Below, in pieces: positions 12,977-24,147 of a stretch of 64,000 nucleotides of DNA (positions within the stretch are counted from its first letter, which is position 1; each line of letters starts with the position of its first letter). The DNA is taken from the NCBI GenBank assembly GCA_025267735.1, contig CM046299.1, forward strand, positions 40,005,733 to 40,069,732. The letters run 5' to 3'. The position numbers and the translations under genes were made by a program. Below the pieces are notes generated by a model that saw only the letters and a program-made list of their open reading frames with translations, ran no database searches and was not told the DNA's origin. The stretch comes from Mactra quadrangularis. Its lineage: Eukaryota > Mollusca > Bivalvia > Venerida > Mactridae.

Positions 12977-13238
12977 TTTGGTTGTTTTTTTTTTTTAATT
13001 AGATTTAACGCCGTGTCAACACAATTTAGGTCATTTTACGGCGTCCAGCGCACCTAACCTAGCTTTCCTGGACCTTTGTCTATAACCAGTACTCACCTAT
13101 ACCCTTCCACAAGGCTGGAAACTTCTCCATAATATCTAATTAATGGAGGAAAATCGGACATTATTGTCAAATTTTCATGGAAGGGTATAACCTCCCCGGG
13201 TGGGATTCGAACCCGCACCCCCTCAAGCACGAGATTCC
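12977..13238 (-). mobile_element. SINE family B, copy 2, with 12-bp TSD
   Basis: On the - strand the B box GGGTTCGAATCCC leads into the family body and ends at TTAAATC next to an A-rich tail. AAATCTAATGTT flanks both sides (12965-12976 and 13239-13250). The A-box end of the head is missing. Confidence 0.82.
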
Positions 13239-13250
13239 AAATCTAATGTT

Positions 13251-14129
13251 ATTTTCTCTAGAATAACAACCGGCAACCAACGTATATTTAGTTGTGAAGC
13301 TAAAACTTGTAAAAGTTTATCTTCTAAGTAAAAGTCTGGATGTAGAAAACCCCTCTTTAAGGGGGGGTGCGTAACTTAGTTACAGAACTCAACCCGTTAT
13401 GCCATAACTAGCGTTAAGCTGTCACTATGATAAATCATATGTGACAAATTGAAACTATGCACTACTGGTCAATTAAAAAAATTATTTGCACTATCAAGTG
13501 TGTTAGCTTTTGGAACGCTCCAAGCCATTTATGTGTATATTAAATTACTTCACGACCCATTACGTGGTCGTATTAATGAATATATACAGAGGACGTGGCA
13601 GGTATGCACGTATTATGTAAATTATGTACGCTTCCATACGACGAGAAATTATATGTTATTATTTAATCACGTCTCACCTTCTGTCGTATGTATATATTTT
13701 TATTATAATTATCACAGATTTTTTTAACTTGGCTCGTCGATTTAACATAAGAATAGTCTAACTGTCCAAAATAGGAATGAACGAATATATTCAGAATTAT
13801 TCGTTTATTTTTTAAATAAAAAACAAGTGAGTAATATCTACATTCATATTCACCGAGCCACACATACTGAATAATTAATTTTGTTTTCACAATAATAGAT
13901 ATGTGTACTTTGAAACTGCTACACAATAGCATGTATTTATGTGTTTCCTCGATAAACGGATAAATCTAGAATTACTTATTTTATAGTACCGTGATTAACA
14001 TGCCATGTTTTGAAAATTGATTTATACTTAATTGATGTATAGATAAAATAAACCAATTCATTCAAAAGGTAGGGTAGTATTGATAATGAATGTTGTTTAG
14101 TTCATTTAAACAAAATAAGATAAACCAAC
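13251..14129. other. No recognised feature
   Basis: AT-rich spacer; two short frames (13449-13727 +, 13663-13932 -) look non-coding. Confidence 0.4.
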
Positions 14130-14320
14130 GCCTCTTCAGTCAATCATTCTTGCAATGGTAGTACGCTATTATTACACCAACAAGACACTCATAAAAACAG
14201 ATTAAAATTAATACTATAGGCCTATAGCATTGCATTGCCAACCTGAGCATCCCCTGTCGCGGATTAGTTCATTGTATTGTACCAACAGGGGTTTGATATT
14301 TTTTGTACGAACTGCACATC
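14130..14320 (+). repeat. Dispersed repeat G, copy 1
   Basis: CCTGAGCATCCCCTGTCGCG, ATTAGTTCATTGTATTG and CGAACT, preceded by CAATCATTCTTGCAATGGTA and ACACTCATAAA, are shared in order with 53640-53810. Confidence 0.6.
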
Positions 14321-14428
14321 TGTTTTCTTTTGTTTTTAAAATATTTATGCAAGATAAAATATGTTTAAACTAAACTAATGCCGAAAAATTAATTGTATGA
14401 TCATGTGAGTATCATTTTGGTAAATGCC

Positions 14429-14790
14429 AATCTCCGTAAACAGATATCCTGTAGAGCATTGTTGTACAGGATCTCTACTATCTCAATGGAGGGTCACGTC
14501 GAGATGACCTTTATGTCGACTAATCAATGCGTAGCTTTCATTTAGACGAAACACTATTAATAACATTTTGATGTCGTAATTTCTATTTTTAGACCAAGGT
14601 TTGCAAGCCTATTTAACAGCGGTATTATTCACAGTCTGTGATTGGACGGCTCATATACGTATCATAACAATTTCGTCATGAATATTATGATGAGAAAAGG
14701 TCGCCTGAACGTGACCTTCGTTTGAAAAAGGCCAGATCTAAATTAGCGAGTAGGCGAGCGGAAACTTTTAGATCGGGTTTTAATCAGATT
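14429..14790 (+). repeat. Dispersed repeat C, copy 1
   Basis: About 360 bp starting AATCTCCGTAAACAGATATC and ending TTAATCAGATTG. Internal blocks GGGTCACGT, GACCAAGGTTTG and GGTCGCCTGAACGTGACC recur in the other copies. It lies about 970 bp upstream of the Rheb start. Confidence 0.7.
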
Positions 14791-15671
14791 GGGTAAATAC
14801 CGGTAATTTTTTTCTGGTGGTGAAAAAAAATTATGTACAAATGTAAGATATTGTTCAGAAATGAAATACAAATAGGGTGGAGAAAAAAACATTACTAAAA
14901 GAAAACTTTGAGCCAAATTGATATAAAAATGGTCATTTACATGAGAATGTCATAAAAGCTGTCATATGTTGAAGGGATAAAAAAAATATTAACAATTTCG
15001 ACCATACCAAATCGAGATTATAAATCTATCCAGTCGTCATAATGACAGCAGATCCATGCTACAAACCAAGAAAGATATGTGTACAGCCACAAGTGTCAAA
15101 CCGCATACTGCCTTATAAAGCGGTATCTTTACATTTATATTAAAAATATAGTAGTATTAAGAAAATTGTAAAATGTCTGACAATTTAGTCATAGCCTATT
15201 TTAAAAAGTGCGTTGTGCTTTCTTTAAAATGCCTAAAGACAAACTAACTGAAATTTCAAAAGCGTCTTTATCTGTTTGCAAGATAGAGCGAAAAAATGAT
15301 TTTATTCATATTTACAATTCTTTATAAATAGTAATTGTCCCAGAAAATATATGTTTGTCTGAAGAAATGATGTATTGTATCAGAGACACGTATCTAATTC
15401 CCTGATTGTATGGTAGTTCTAAAGAAATACTGTAGACTAAAATTACGTTTCATAAACTAAATAATCATTTTTCAAATATAGCGAATACCATCCCTTGCGG
15501 ACGAAAGAATGATGTACTAAAACAACGCGCAAGTTATACATGAACATGCATTGAATTATTTCAACTTGGAAGTTTTTTGTGCTTTCAAGATTGTTAGGAT
15601 GTAAGGGACATAACTCTGGATATACACGAGTAATAATGACAACTACATAGATCTTACGTTCACTAGTTTAA
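14791..15671. other. Rheb upstream region
   Basis: AT-rich; probably holds the Rheb 5' flank. Nothing else identified. Confidence 0.4.
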
Positions 15672-15680
15672 ACCGGAAGT
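15672..15680 (+). promoter_or_regulatory. ETS-like motif in the putative Rheb promoter
   Basis: ACCGGAAGT matches the ETS/GABP consensus and lies 84 bp upstream of the Rheb ATG, a usual place for this motif in housekeeping promoters. The match is seen directly; a promoter role is inferred. No TATA box is evident. Confidence 0.35.
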
Positions 15681-15763
15681 TGAATTTGTAAACACACGCA
15701 GATTAAGTTTTTTTCTACATAATTATGTATTAAGCATGCTATTTGTTATAAATAAGTGACAAA

Positions 15764-18700
15764 ATGCCAGCTAAACAAAGAAAGATTGCCCTGATGGGAT
15801 TTAGATCAGTTGGTAAGATTGGCTATGACTCAATAACTCGAGTTGTTTTTGAGTGGGTGGGGTGTAACTTTATTTGTTGTTTATTTACACTTGCAGATTT
15901 TTTTATTTATTTATATTTATAAGTATTAAACAATGCATTCTTGTATTTTATCAGTGTCAAAATTCATTAATATTATCTTAACTAATTCATAGTTGCCATT
16001 TCAGATTACAGATTTTGTCAAAAAGTAAAACTGTGTTTATTTACATATGATCAATTAAATTGTTGCAAGGCTTAAGGTCTTCAGTGAACCTGTGTTTATA
16101 CTGTTATTGATTGGGTACCCTGAAGATAAGTGTATGGCAAAAGTCCACTAATAATTGTGCCAGGAATCTGCCACACTCCCATACATTTATCGAGTGTGCA
16201 ATGAGGTATCTGAAGTGTATCAACTTGGTCTGCCATAAAATCGACTTTGATTACTCTTTACCCAATAAAACAATGTATAATCTTTTAATTTGTCAACTTA
16301 CATGTATAAAATGACTTTTTAGTATATAAACAATAATATGAAATACCTCAAAGTTTCCAACCGGTCTAAAAATTCAGTACTCTGCTGCCATCCTGACTTG
16401 GGCTTTCAGGATATGCAAGAAGCGTATCGCGGTAAATTGCTATGCACTATAACTGTATTGCGATACGTACCACTATATATTGGATTGCAAACAAAAGACC
16501 GCTTGCATAATACTTCTGTATAAAGAACTTATTCTACTGTTCAGTATTGAAGTATGTTATAGCATTTTGTAGGGAAAGTTCCTGAAGAAAAACTGGGCAT
16601 TTTTAGAGTTATGGGAACATTCCAAATGCGCCAGATCTGTTAAATTCTTTTACCTTAAGCTTTAATCGAATGAACCATAGAAAACTAACATTTAGCTACT
16701 TTCATTTGGCAAAGAGAAGAATTTTTCAATGAAAATAAAAAATATTGCTTAATACAGATACATTAAATTCGTACAGCGGTACATTACTACATATTGTCGC
16801 AGCTGCATTTTGCAATGTACAGGTATACCAGTATATTGTGACAGCCCAAATCTTGACAAAATGTTTGACCACATGACGCAAAGATCAACGTTGATGGTCA
16901 TGAAAACAATAAAAAAACCAATTCCATGTGCTTCAAATATTTTTGTTGAAAATGATCATATTATGTTATAATTTTCATAAGTTTTATACATTCTATTTGA
17001 TTTTATTTACCCACTGACAGGAATATTAAAAAGTGAATAAGAAATAAATCAAAAATTGCTAGAAACAAAATTAACTTTGTTAACAAATAAATTCTAAAAA
17101 TAGATATAATTGGGAATTTCTTGGGATAAATTGGAATTCCTCTGCTATCTTCGCTTACGCTAATAACCGAGAATTCTGATTGAAACAAGATCTTGCACAG
17201 CTTCAATTGTCTGTAAGACAATGAGACAGAATGTTTCCAAGCAAAATAAGCACAGGGTTTTACACAGCCATTGATAATTGGGGGTCCACTGGATGCAGGA
17301 CTGACAAAAACAGGGGTCCACACAGTGAAATCAGGGGTCCAATACCAAACTGCAAACAATTTTGTTGTATCAAAGTTATGATTGTTGTTTTATATGTTTA
17401 AAATAAAAAAAGGAAATAAAGGAAAATTAAACCACCAGAAAACTTGTATCTCAGTTTATTGAACATTGGTAGTAACAACAGTGACCGTTGGATAGTCAAA
17501 TTTTATTGAGTAGACACAAAATTCATACTCTATTTGTTCAGTTTACTTGAAGGGGGGAAATTGTTAGAATGTAAACATTGCCACATGCTTTCAGGTAAAT
17601 AAACAGTTACCCGTAATGCGCGGCGTCTCCGTACAAAGGTCAGTCAGACCGTTTGTGTACAGGATGCCCTCTACTTAAACAACCGAAAGTTCCAAATGCG
17701 CGCCTTCTTGAGTAAACATACCGCAGCGGTTATTTCCCTTTATCAAATATATTAGTGTAGCAACGCGTGACGTAATCGCTACGAGGAGTTTGCTTCTTTG
17801 GCTTACTTGGGAAATACCCTATTACGTCAACAGTGTTTACATCCGGGGTATTGAAATGGAATTTCTTATTTGATTGCCTACAAATACGGTCAATCTTAGC
17901 TTAAACTATAAATGTTTCCAGTTAACTTGTGCAGTTCAAAGAATATCTGAGGATGTTGCTATGTATTTTATGCGTCCAAGTGGACGCAGGCTTTAAAATG
18001 TTTGCGTCCACACAAGTAGTTTATGCGTATATGGACGCGGATTTGTGCGTCCCGTAAAACCCTGTAAGCATTTTTATTTAATAATTCAATATTTCAATGA
18101 CCATTATCGTGTAAAATGATACTGAAATAAATGCTTTATTGAATAATGCACACAATCTTATTACCAAGTGGGTATTTGATAAGAAAAACAAGCTTAAACG
18201 AATGGTGTTAATACCTTGTTATTCTGGTGAGGTTTCTGGTCCAAAACTTTAATGCTGCATCTGATGAAAATCAAAATGTAAAAAAGCAGCTTATAATGTT
18301 TTGGAAGCCAGAACTTGGCTGAAGGCAGTGGCTGTCCAGAAACTGTCTACCAGTCTTCAGCTCAATATTTTTTCAGCATTAGTCCCATATATTCTGGGCA
18401 TATTCTGCTCAAATTATTTTCCAACTCCCTAACTTAAAGTTCAAGTAATCTAAGTATGTGAGAACTTTATATCGCCTTATATTAAACATCCGGTTAGTTT
18501 ATTATAAATATCCAAAATTGTGTTATGAGTTATGACAGTAGCAAAAGTCATGATAGTAAACATTTGTTTATTTTGCTTCCGTAACTCTAGCCTACCCTTG
18601 CAAGGGTTGTCTACAGTTACAGAACTTCCATTACTCTATCCCTGGGTGTTTCAATTAAAACACTGGTACCAATTTCTACTGTATTTTACTTACATTAATT

Positions 18701-21700
18701 ATGATTATTGTGTTTGCCTTCACTGATCATTTATTTCACCCAGATAACAGCTTATATTGATAGTAAAGTCATTATATGCTCATTTCTTTTCAGGAAAATC
18801 CAGTCTTACTATTCAGTTTGTTGAAAATCAGTTTGTTGATTCATATGACCCTACCATTGAAAACAGTGAGTACATTAAACCAATATTCACTTCATTTTTG
18901 TCAGGAGTTGCATTATGCAATGTATGTTCTAAAGTAGGCCATTGCACCATTGGCCCTCAATAAACTTAAGTGGCACTGTAAGTTGTAACTAAACTAAAAA
19001 GTCGGCTTGGTGCATTTAGCCCAAAATTAGACTGTATTTGACAATTTTCCATTTATTTTGTGTAAACTTAGTTTTTAGATGACTGGCATATCTTCTCCAC
19101 TTGTGAGCCAAGTTGTGTTCCATTTAGATTTAGTGATTTTATTATTCTGAAATGCAATCTTAAATAACTTGGTCTCATTGGCCACCCATTGTCACCTAAA
19201 TAACCGATTGATTACTAGTATGGTTCAGAGGTTCAACCTCAAAGTTTCACAATAAAAAGACTTGCAAATAAGGTAGGAAGCTCAAATAAATACATTGAAA
19301 GAAGAAAATAAAAGTTGTCCCAGGCATTCACTTTCTTACTGGAAATTATGTCCCAAAATGGGCAGGATGCTCTGCATTAGAAAAAAAATTTACTGTGTGC
19401 AAACAGGACAATCATATCCCCAGGGCCCTTATAAATGTGAAATAACATATAAAAGTGAAGGAATGGAGGTTGGACCTTTTTGTGTAAATTACAATGATGC
19501 TAATTTGGATAAAATATTGGAAGGGAAGTTAATTGACATAAAATGAAAAAATTTTAACATGGACAAGTTACTCTGGGACAAAGGTATTTTATAAATCTAT
19601 TTACAGCCTTTCAAAAGACAGTAAAAATTGATGGACAAGAGTTTGTATTGCAGCTTGTTGATACAGCCGGTCAGGTATGTAGTTTGATTGTAGAGTTTGG
19701 TATGGACAGCTAATTTGTGTCACGATACAGATCTCAGTAAAAGCATTGTAACACTGTTTTATTGTTACTCTGACACTTTACTTTATCTTTTATTAATACT
19801 GGGTTTTAACCAGGGCTCGAATTTAAGCTCGCAAAATGCGAGTGGATTTTGAAAACTTCAAGTAACTTTTATTTTAACTCGCAAATTTTCGCATGTTGAA
19901 ATCGACACACAAGAATATAACTGTCTAAAATGAAGCTCAAATCAGCATTGAAACGGTCAGATCAATAGAATTAATTAAAGATTCAATGTAAAAGCATGTT
20001 CGATATTCTTGGTCTATCCCACAAGAACGCCCTTATTCTATCTTCAGTTAAATAATAGTACTACATGCATGGTGTTTGCACATATATGAAAAAAAAATAC
20101 AAGTGACTTTTCCATTTTTGCGAGTTGTAATAAAATCAACTTGCAAAAATTTGCAAGTCCTGGTTCGAGCCCTGGTTTTAATGCTGGGTCAACACATTTG
20201 GTTATTTTATGGTGTCCAGCGCACCTAACCTAGCTTTCCTGGACCCTTGTCTATAACCAGTACTCACCAAAAGGCCTGAAACTTCTCCATATACCTTATT
20301 AATGGAGGAAAATTGACATTATTTTGATGCAAGGGTATAACCTCCCTGTGTGCTACCAACTGTGCTACCAACCTGGGTTGACACTTTAATAGAAGAAGAA
20401 AATGTTATAATATCATTCTCCAACCACTTTCCCAAAACCCACATTCACATCTTTTAATTCAGTTTCTGAAAAAACTTTTGCAAAAAAATATGTGCAAAAT
20501 TGTCAGATCTTTAGATTAGTATTGTATAATGCATGGTTTAATAAAGTCTTTATTGCATGCAAACTTAAAAATTAAAGGTTAAACCTACTCCATTTTGTTT
20601 CAATATCTGGAAGAGAATTTAACATTTTTATTATTGTTAATCAAATTTTGATAGCTATTACATTTGTGGGCTGTTCCTAGGTATTTAATCATAATAATAG
20701 CTGTTATAATTTCAGGATGAATATTCTATTTTACCTCAATCCTATTACATGAACATCGATGGTTATATATTAGTATATTCAGTAAACTCACAGAAAAGGT
20801 AAGCTTTATCATTAGGTTCTATCGCAGTAGTCAGTCAATCTACTCACAATTCCTTGAAAGGCTAAATCTCTGGATTAAGCTAACTGACCTTCATAATTTA
20901 GAATTAGTGATAGGTGGGAGATGGCTGTAGAGATTATTTCGTGATCAAGCTCTATTAAAGCATGTCCCAATCGAGAATCTAACCTTTAACCTCTTGGTTA
21001 GTTGACTTGCACACTACCGACCGAGATACTTTGTAGTATAGAGACGTAACACTAATTTGTGCAGATTTTTATATGGTATGAAGTTTTCCAGACTTGTCAA
21101 GTGGTTTAATGACTGAGTGGTAATCATAGGAAAAACATAAATCTTCATTGGTTCAAATCATATCCAAATCTTACGTTGGTGTTTACTTGAACAGGAAACA
21201 TACTGTTTAGTTCTGGGAGAATAGGAAGCAGACCTGAATTAAGACTTATACATTTTAATACAACGTGAATATTTGTATGTCATCCATACCCAGCTTAATT
21301 TCTGTTGACCAAGACTTATCATTTTACCATAATCAAGTGTGTTTATTAAATCATGTCTATAGACATATATCAACATTCATTATGCTGGGGTCACTAGAAT
21401 GATCTAAAGGATTATAAATTACAAAATTTATGTAACATGATTCATCAGTTATAGATTATACAGTGCAACACAGTTTTAAATTAGTGTTCATCATTCTCAA
21501 TCTTTGTAAACAAATATCCTATAGACCGTTGTCATAGAGGATCTCCAATCTCTTGTGGTTGCTTTGAGGGTCACGTTGAGTGTCACCTTTCTGTCGACCA
21601 ATCAATGTGTAGCTTTAATCTTGACAAAACATTGTTAATATTGTCTTGATTTCATAGTTTCTAGTTTTGACCAAGGTTTGAAAGCTTATTCAGAAGTGGT

Positions 21701-24147
21701 GTTATTCATAGGCTTTATTTAGATGGCTCTTTTCAAATTGTGTGATGTAGACCATGTAAACGAGTTACTAAAAATAATGATTGTGTGATAAATATTATAA
21801 TGAGAATAGGTCACCTGAATGTGACCCTCATAATGAAATAGCCAGATCTAAAATAAGGAATTATGCCAGCGGATATTTTTAGATGGGGTATTAATCAGAT
21901 TGCATCATTCTTTAGTTAGATGATGTTACACTAATTTTGCTCTAACACACCCTTTTTAGCTCAACTATTCAGAGAATAGTGGGGCTATCCTACTCAGCTG
22001 TGCGTTGGCGTTGGCGTCGGCGTAACACTTCTTGGTTAAGTTTTTAGGTGCAACATTTTTGTATCTTATATACATTTTATCTTTGCAACTACTGAAGGGA
22101 TTTACGGGGGTACTAATTGACGTCAAATACCAAGTTGCACAACTCGAGCAAGAATTTTGACTGGATTATGGCCCTCTAATACTAAAAATTTTTGGTGCAA
22201 CATTTTATTTTTGAACCTACTGAAGGGATTTACTTGCAACTTCACATATGTCAACAGGGGTTAGAAATGAAGGTCAAATACTAAGTTGCATAACTCCAGC
22301 ATGAGTTTTGATTGGTTGTTGCTGTCGTTCACACAAATACCCGGAATAGTTGAGCCCACTGACTGTGGACTGCTCTTGTTAATGTTTCTATGTAATGTTT
22401 ATTTTCAGTTTTGAAGTAGTACAGTTTGTATATGATAAATTATTAGATATGAAAGGAAATATAGGAAGTATTCCTGTAGTCTTAGTTGGTAATAAATGTG
22501 ATCTAGGATTTGAAAGGTTTGTACTTTATACTAGGGTTGCATCCCGAAACTAATATATTGTAGACAGTAGGGAAACTGTAATACCTTACACCATATCGCA
22601 ATAAAATTTGTCCTTTCTTAAATTGTAACTTGTCAATTCTATTGTAATTTTGTAAACAGTACAGTGAGTACTGCATCAGTTGTATGATATTTGAACTCCA
22701 AAAAAAGCTGTTAAAATTGCATTAATTATAAACTTGTTAAGAGGAAACAACGCTTATGAAGATGAACATTGAGTGACATACAGATGTTGTTTACAAGTTA
22801 TATTATCAAGGCATCTTGCGTAGAGTGACATTACCTATGTTAGGTCACTTTTATATCAAATTTGATTTGGGTTAAAAGATTTCTGATAATTCTGGTAAAG
22901 TTCCTGAAGTAAAAGCATTTTTATGATTGCCAACTTCCGTTTAAAAAAATACAAGCATCTAAAGAACACTTATTAAATAACTTGTGCACAAGCACTTGGT
23001 ATTTAATTATAGCACACAAAAATACAACAAAATATAGACAACTGTATGTTGTTCCTTAAAACAAAAAATGTGAATCATAGTTATAAATGTTGATATTCAG
23101 TTTTTAACTTCGTTACAGAGAAGTCCCTGTAGAGGCTGGTAAAAGAATGGCTGAGAAATGGAAGGTACCATTCCTGGAAGCATCAGCTAAAGAAAATCAG
23201 GTAATATTGGCTCAGGTATTATTAGTTACACAGTCAGTTACTGACCGGATACGGTGTGATACCGGGTCAGTAAATTAATATTGGGTGAGAGCATAGCTCG
23301 AGCCCAATATTTATTCACTGACCCGGTATCACACCGTATCCGGTCAGTAACTGACTGTGTAACGAATTTATCTTACCGAGTACCCCCATCTGAGTAGAAA
23401 AATTAGGTTTGGTCAGCGCTATCATTTATAAATTTTGTTACTGACTGGATATTAGAATCTACTGGCCTAATATGGGATAATACATGGTCAGCACGTGACC
23501 GCTCTCGGCCAATGAAAAACGAGTATTCTGTACGAGGTAAGATAATGGGGCATACATTCACCCCACTGATTGAAAATATTTAACATATTTGTTCAAATAA
23601 TTTGTTACATGTTGTATAACTGAGTATACCGTATATAAACCATGTCTCCAACCATGTTTTGTGTGAGACAGGCTTAAAGTTAACCTGTGTCTGGTGATGT
23701 ATAATTTGACAAAATAGTTATTTATTTATTAGAAGTATTTTAAGGGGTCTAAATTTAAAAAAGAACCATTTAATATGCATTTTGTAAATCAACTTTAACA
23801 CACACATACACATTCAAAACATATAGCATATTTTATGTCATTCTATGCACAGCTAAATTTCTGTTTACTAATGTTTTATTTTTATGCTACAATCAACTAA
23901 GTCTATTTAATCATAATAACAAAAATTGATAACAGTGAGATCTCTTGAATGAGATGAGATGACTGCTCATTAATTTAATTGTTTAAACCATTTAAACCTC
24001 TATAATAAACCTTTTTATCAACTAGCAAATGTCTAATTTAAAGTTACTTTTTTTCAGAGTGCTTCAAAAGTGTTTGAACAGATTGTAAATACTATTGAAA
24101 GAGCATCTGGGAATGTACCTGAGAAGAATGGATGTGTCCTCTCATAG
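15764..24147 (+). CDS. Rheb: Rheb small GTPase (7 exons, complete)
   Basis: Rheb is a Ras-family GTPase that, when GTP-bound on lysosomal and other endomembranes, activates mTORC1; TSC1/TSC2 is its GAP. CDS exons: 15764-15812, 18794-18865, 19607-19674, 20716-20798, 22409-22516, 23119-23200, 24058-24147. Every intron is GT-AG, the phases join without a break, and the total is 183 residues plus TAG, the usual family length. Visible motifs: P-loop GFRSVGKSS at residues 12-20 with the Rheb-type Arg14 where most Ras proteins have Gly; effector segment DSYDPTIEN; DTAGQ 59-63; NKCD 119-122; SAKE 149-152; C-terminal CVLS, a farnesylation CAAX box. The start is the first ATG (MPAKQRKIALMG), with an ETS-like ACCGGAAGT 84 bp upstream. 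Introns carry many transposons but the exons look intact. An alternative is RhebL1, but a single invertebrate Rheb is the simplest reading. Confidence 0.96.
17253..18064. mobile_element. hAT-like non-autonomous element in Rheb intron 1
   Basis: CAGGGTTTTAC at the left and GTAAAACCCTG at the right, flanked on both sides by TAAGCA (17247-17252, 18065-18070). Three AGGGGTCCA units lie near the left end and TGCGTCC/GGACGC motifs near the right end. No transposase reading frame. The TSD of 6 rather than 8 bp makes the superfamily uncertain. A short open frame on the - strand (17003-17359) runs across its edge and is not a gene. Confidence 0.7.
18440..18660 (+). mobile_element. Decayed FB2-type foldback arm in Rheb intron 1
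   Basis: Stretches such as TTAAACATCCGGTTAGTTTA, CTTCCGTAACTCTAGCC and AGGGTTGTCTACAGTTACAG match the right arm of FB2 (50235-50500) in the same order with many substitutions. The matching left arm was not found, so this is a relic of an older insertion. Confidence 0.7.
19797..20395 (-). mobile_element. SINE family B, copy 3, split by a hAT MITE (Rheb intron 3)
   Basis: The body and degenerate head are at 20183-20395, and the 3' tail (ACTGGGTTTTAAC on +) is at 19797-19810. The hAT-like element 19811-20174 sits between them. Confidence 0.75.
19811..20174. mobile_element. hAT-like MITE inserted in a SINE
   Basis: CAGGGCTCGAA and its inverse TTCGAGCCCTG form the ends, flanked by GTTTTAAC / GTTTTAAT (8 bp, one mismatch; 19803-19810 and 20175-20182). 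CAGGG-type ends with 8-bp TSD are typical of hAT elements. Subterminal inverted CTCGCAAA-type motifs are present. Confidence 0.82.
20826..21030 (-). mobile_element. SINE family A, copy 3, diverged (Rheb intron 4)
   Basis: AAGGCTAAATCTCTGGATTA and CACACTACCGACCGAG match family A in order; many substitutions and small deletions. Confidence 0.7.
21499..21905 (+). repeat. Dispersed repeat C, copy 2 (Rheb intron 4)
   Basis: Same block order as copy 1: AATCTTTGTAAACAAATATC, GGGTCACGTTGAG, GACCAAGGTTTG, GGTCACCTGAATGTGACC, TTAATCAGATTG. Confidence 0.7.
21953..22355 (+). mobile_element. Repeat D with TTAGCTCAACTATTC ends, copy 1 (Rheb intron 4)
   Basis: TTTTTAGCTCAACTATTC at the left and GGAATAGTTGAGC at the right make short inverted ends. 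The interior repeats ACTGAAGGGATTTAC and CAAATACYAAGTTGCA twice, so it contains an internal duplication. Confidence 0.65.
23225..23363. repeat. Near-perfect 139-bp hairpin in Rheb intron 6
   Basis: Arms of 61 bp, from GTTACACAGTCAGTTACTGA to the inverse, differ at two positions; the loop is GC-rich. A weaker inverted pair (TTATCTTACCGAGTAC / GTACGAGGTAAGATAA) follows at about 23368-23550. A MITE is likely but no TSD could be fixed. Confidence 0.85.

Noticed and set aside
17003..17359. 118-codon open frame on the - strand in Rheb intron 1
   Set aside because: It crosses the edge of the hAT-like element at 17253 and shows no recognisable domain; hydrophobic residues reflect AT-rich codons.
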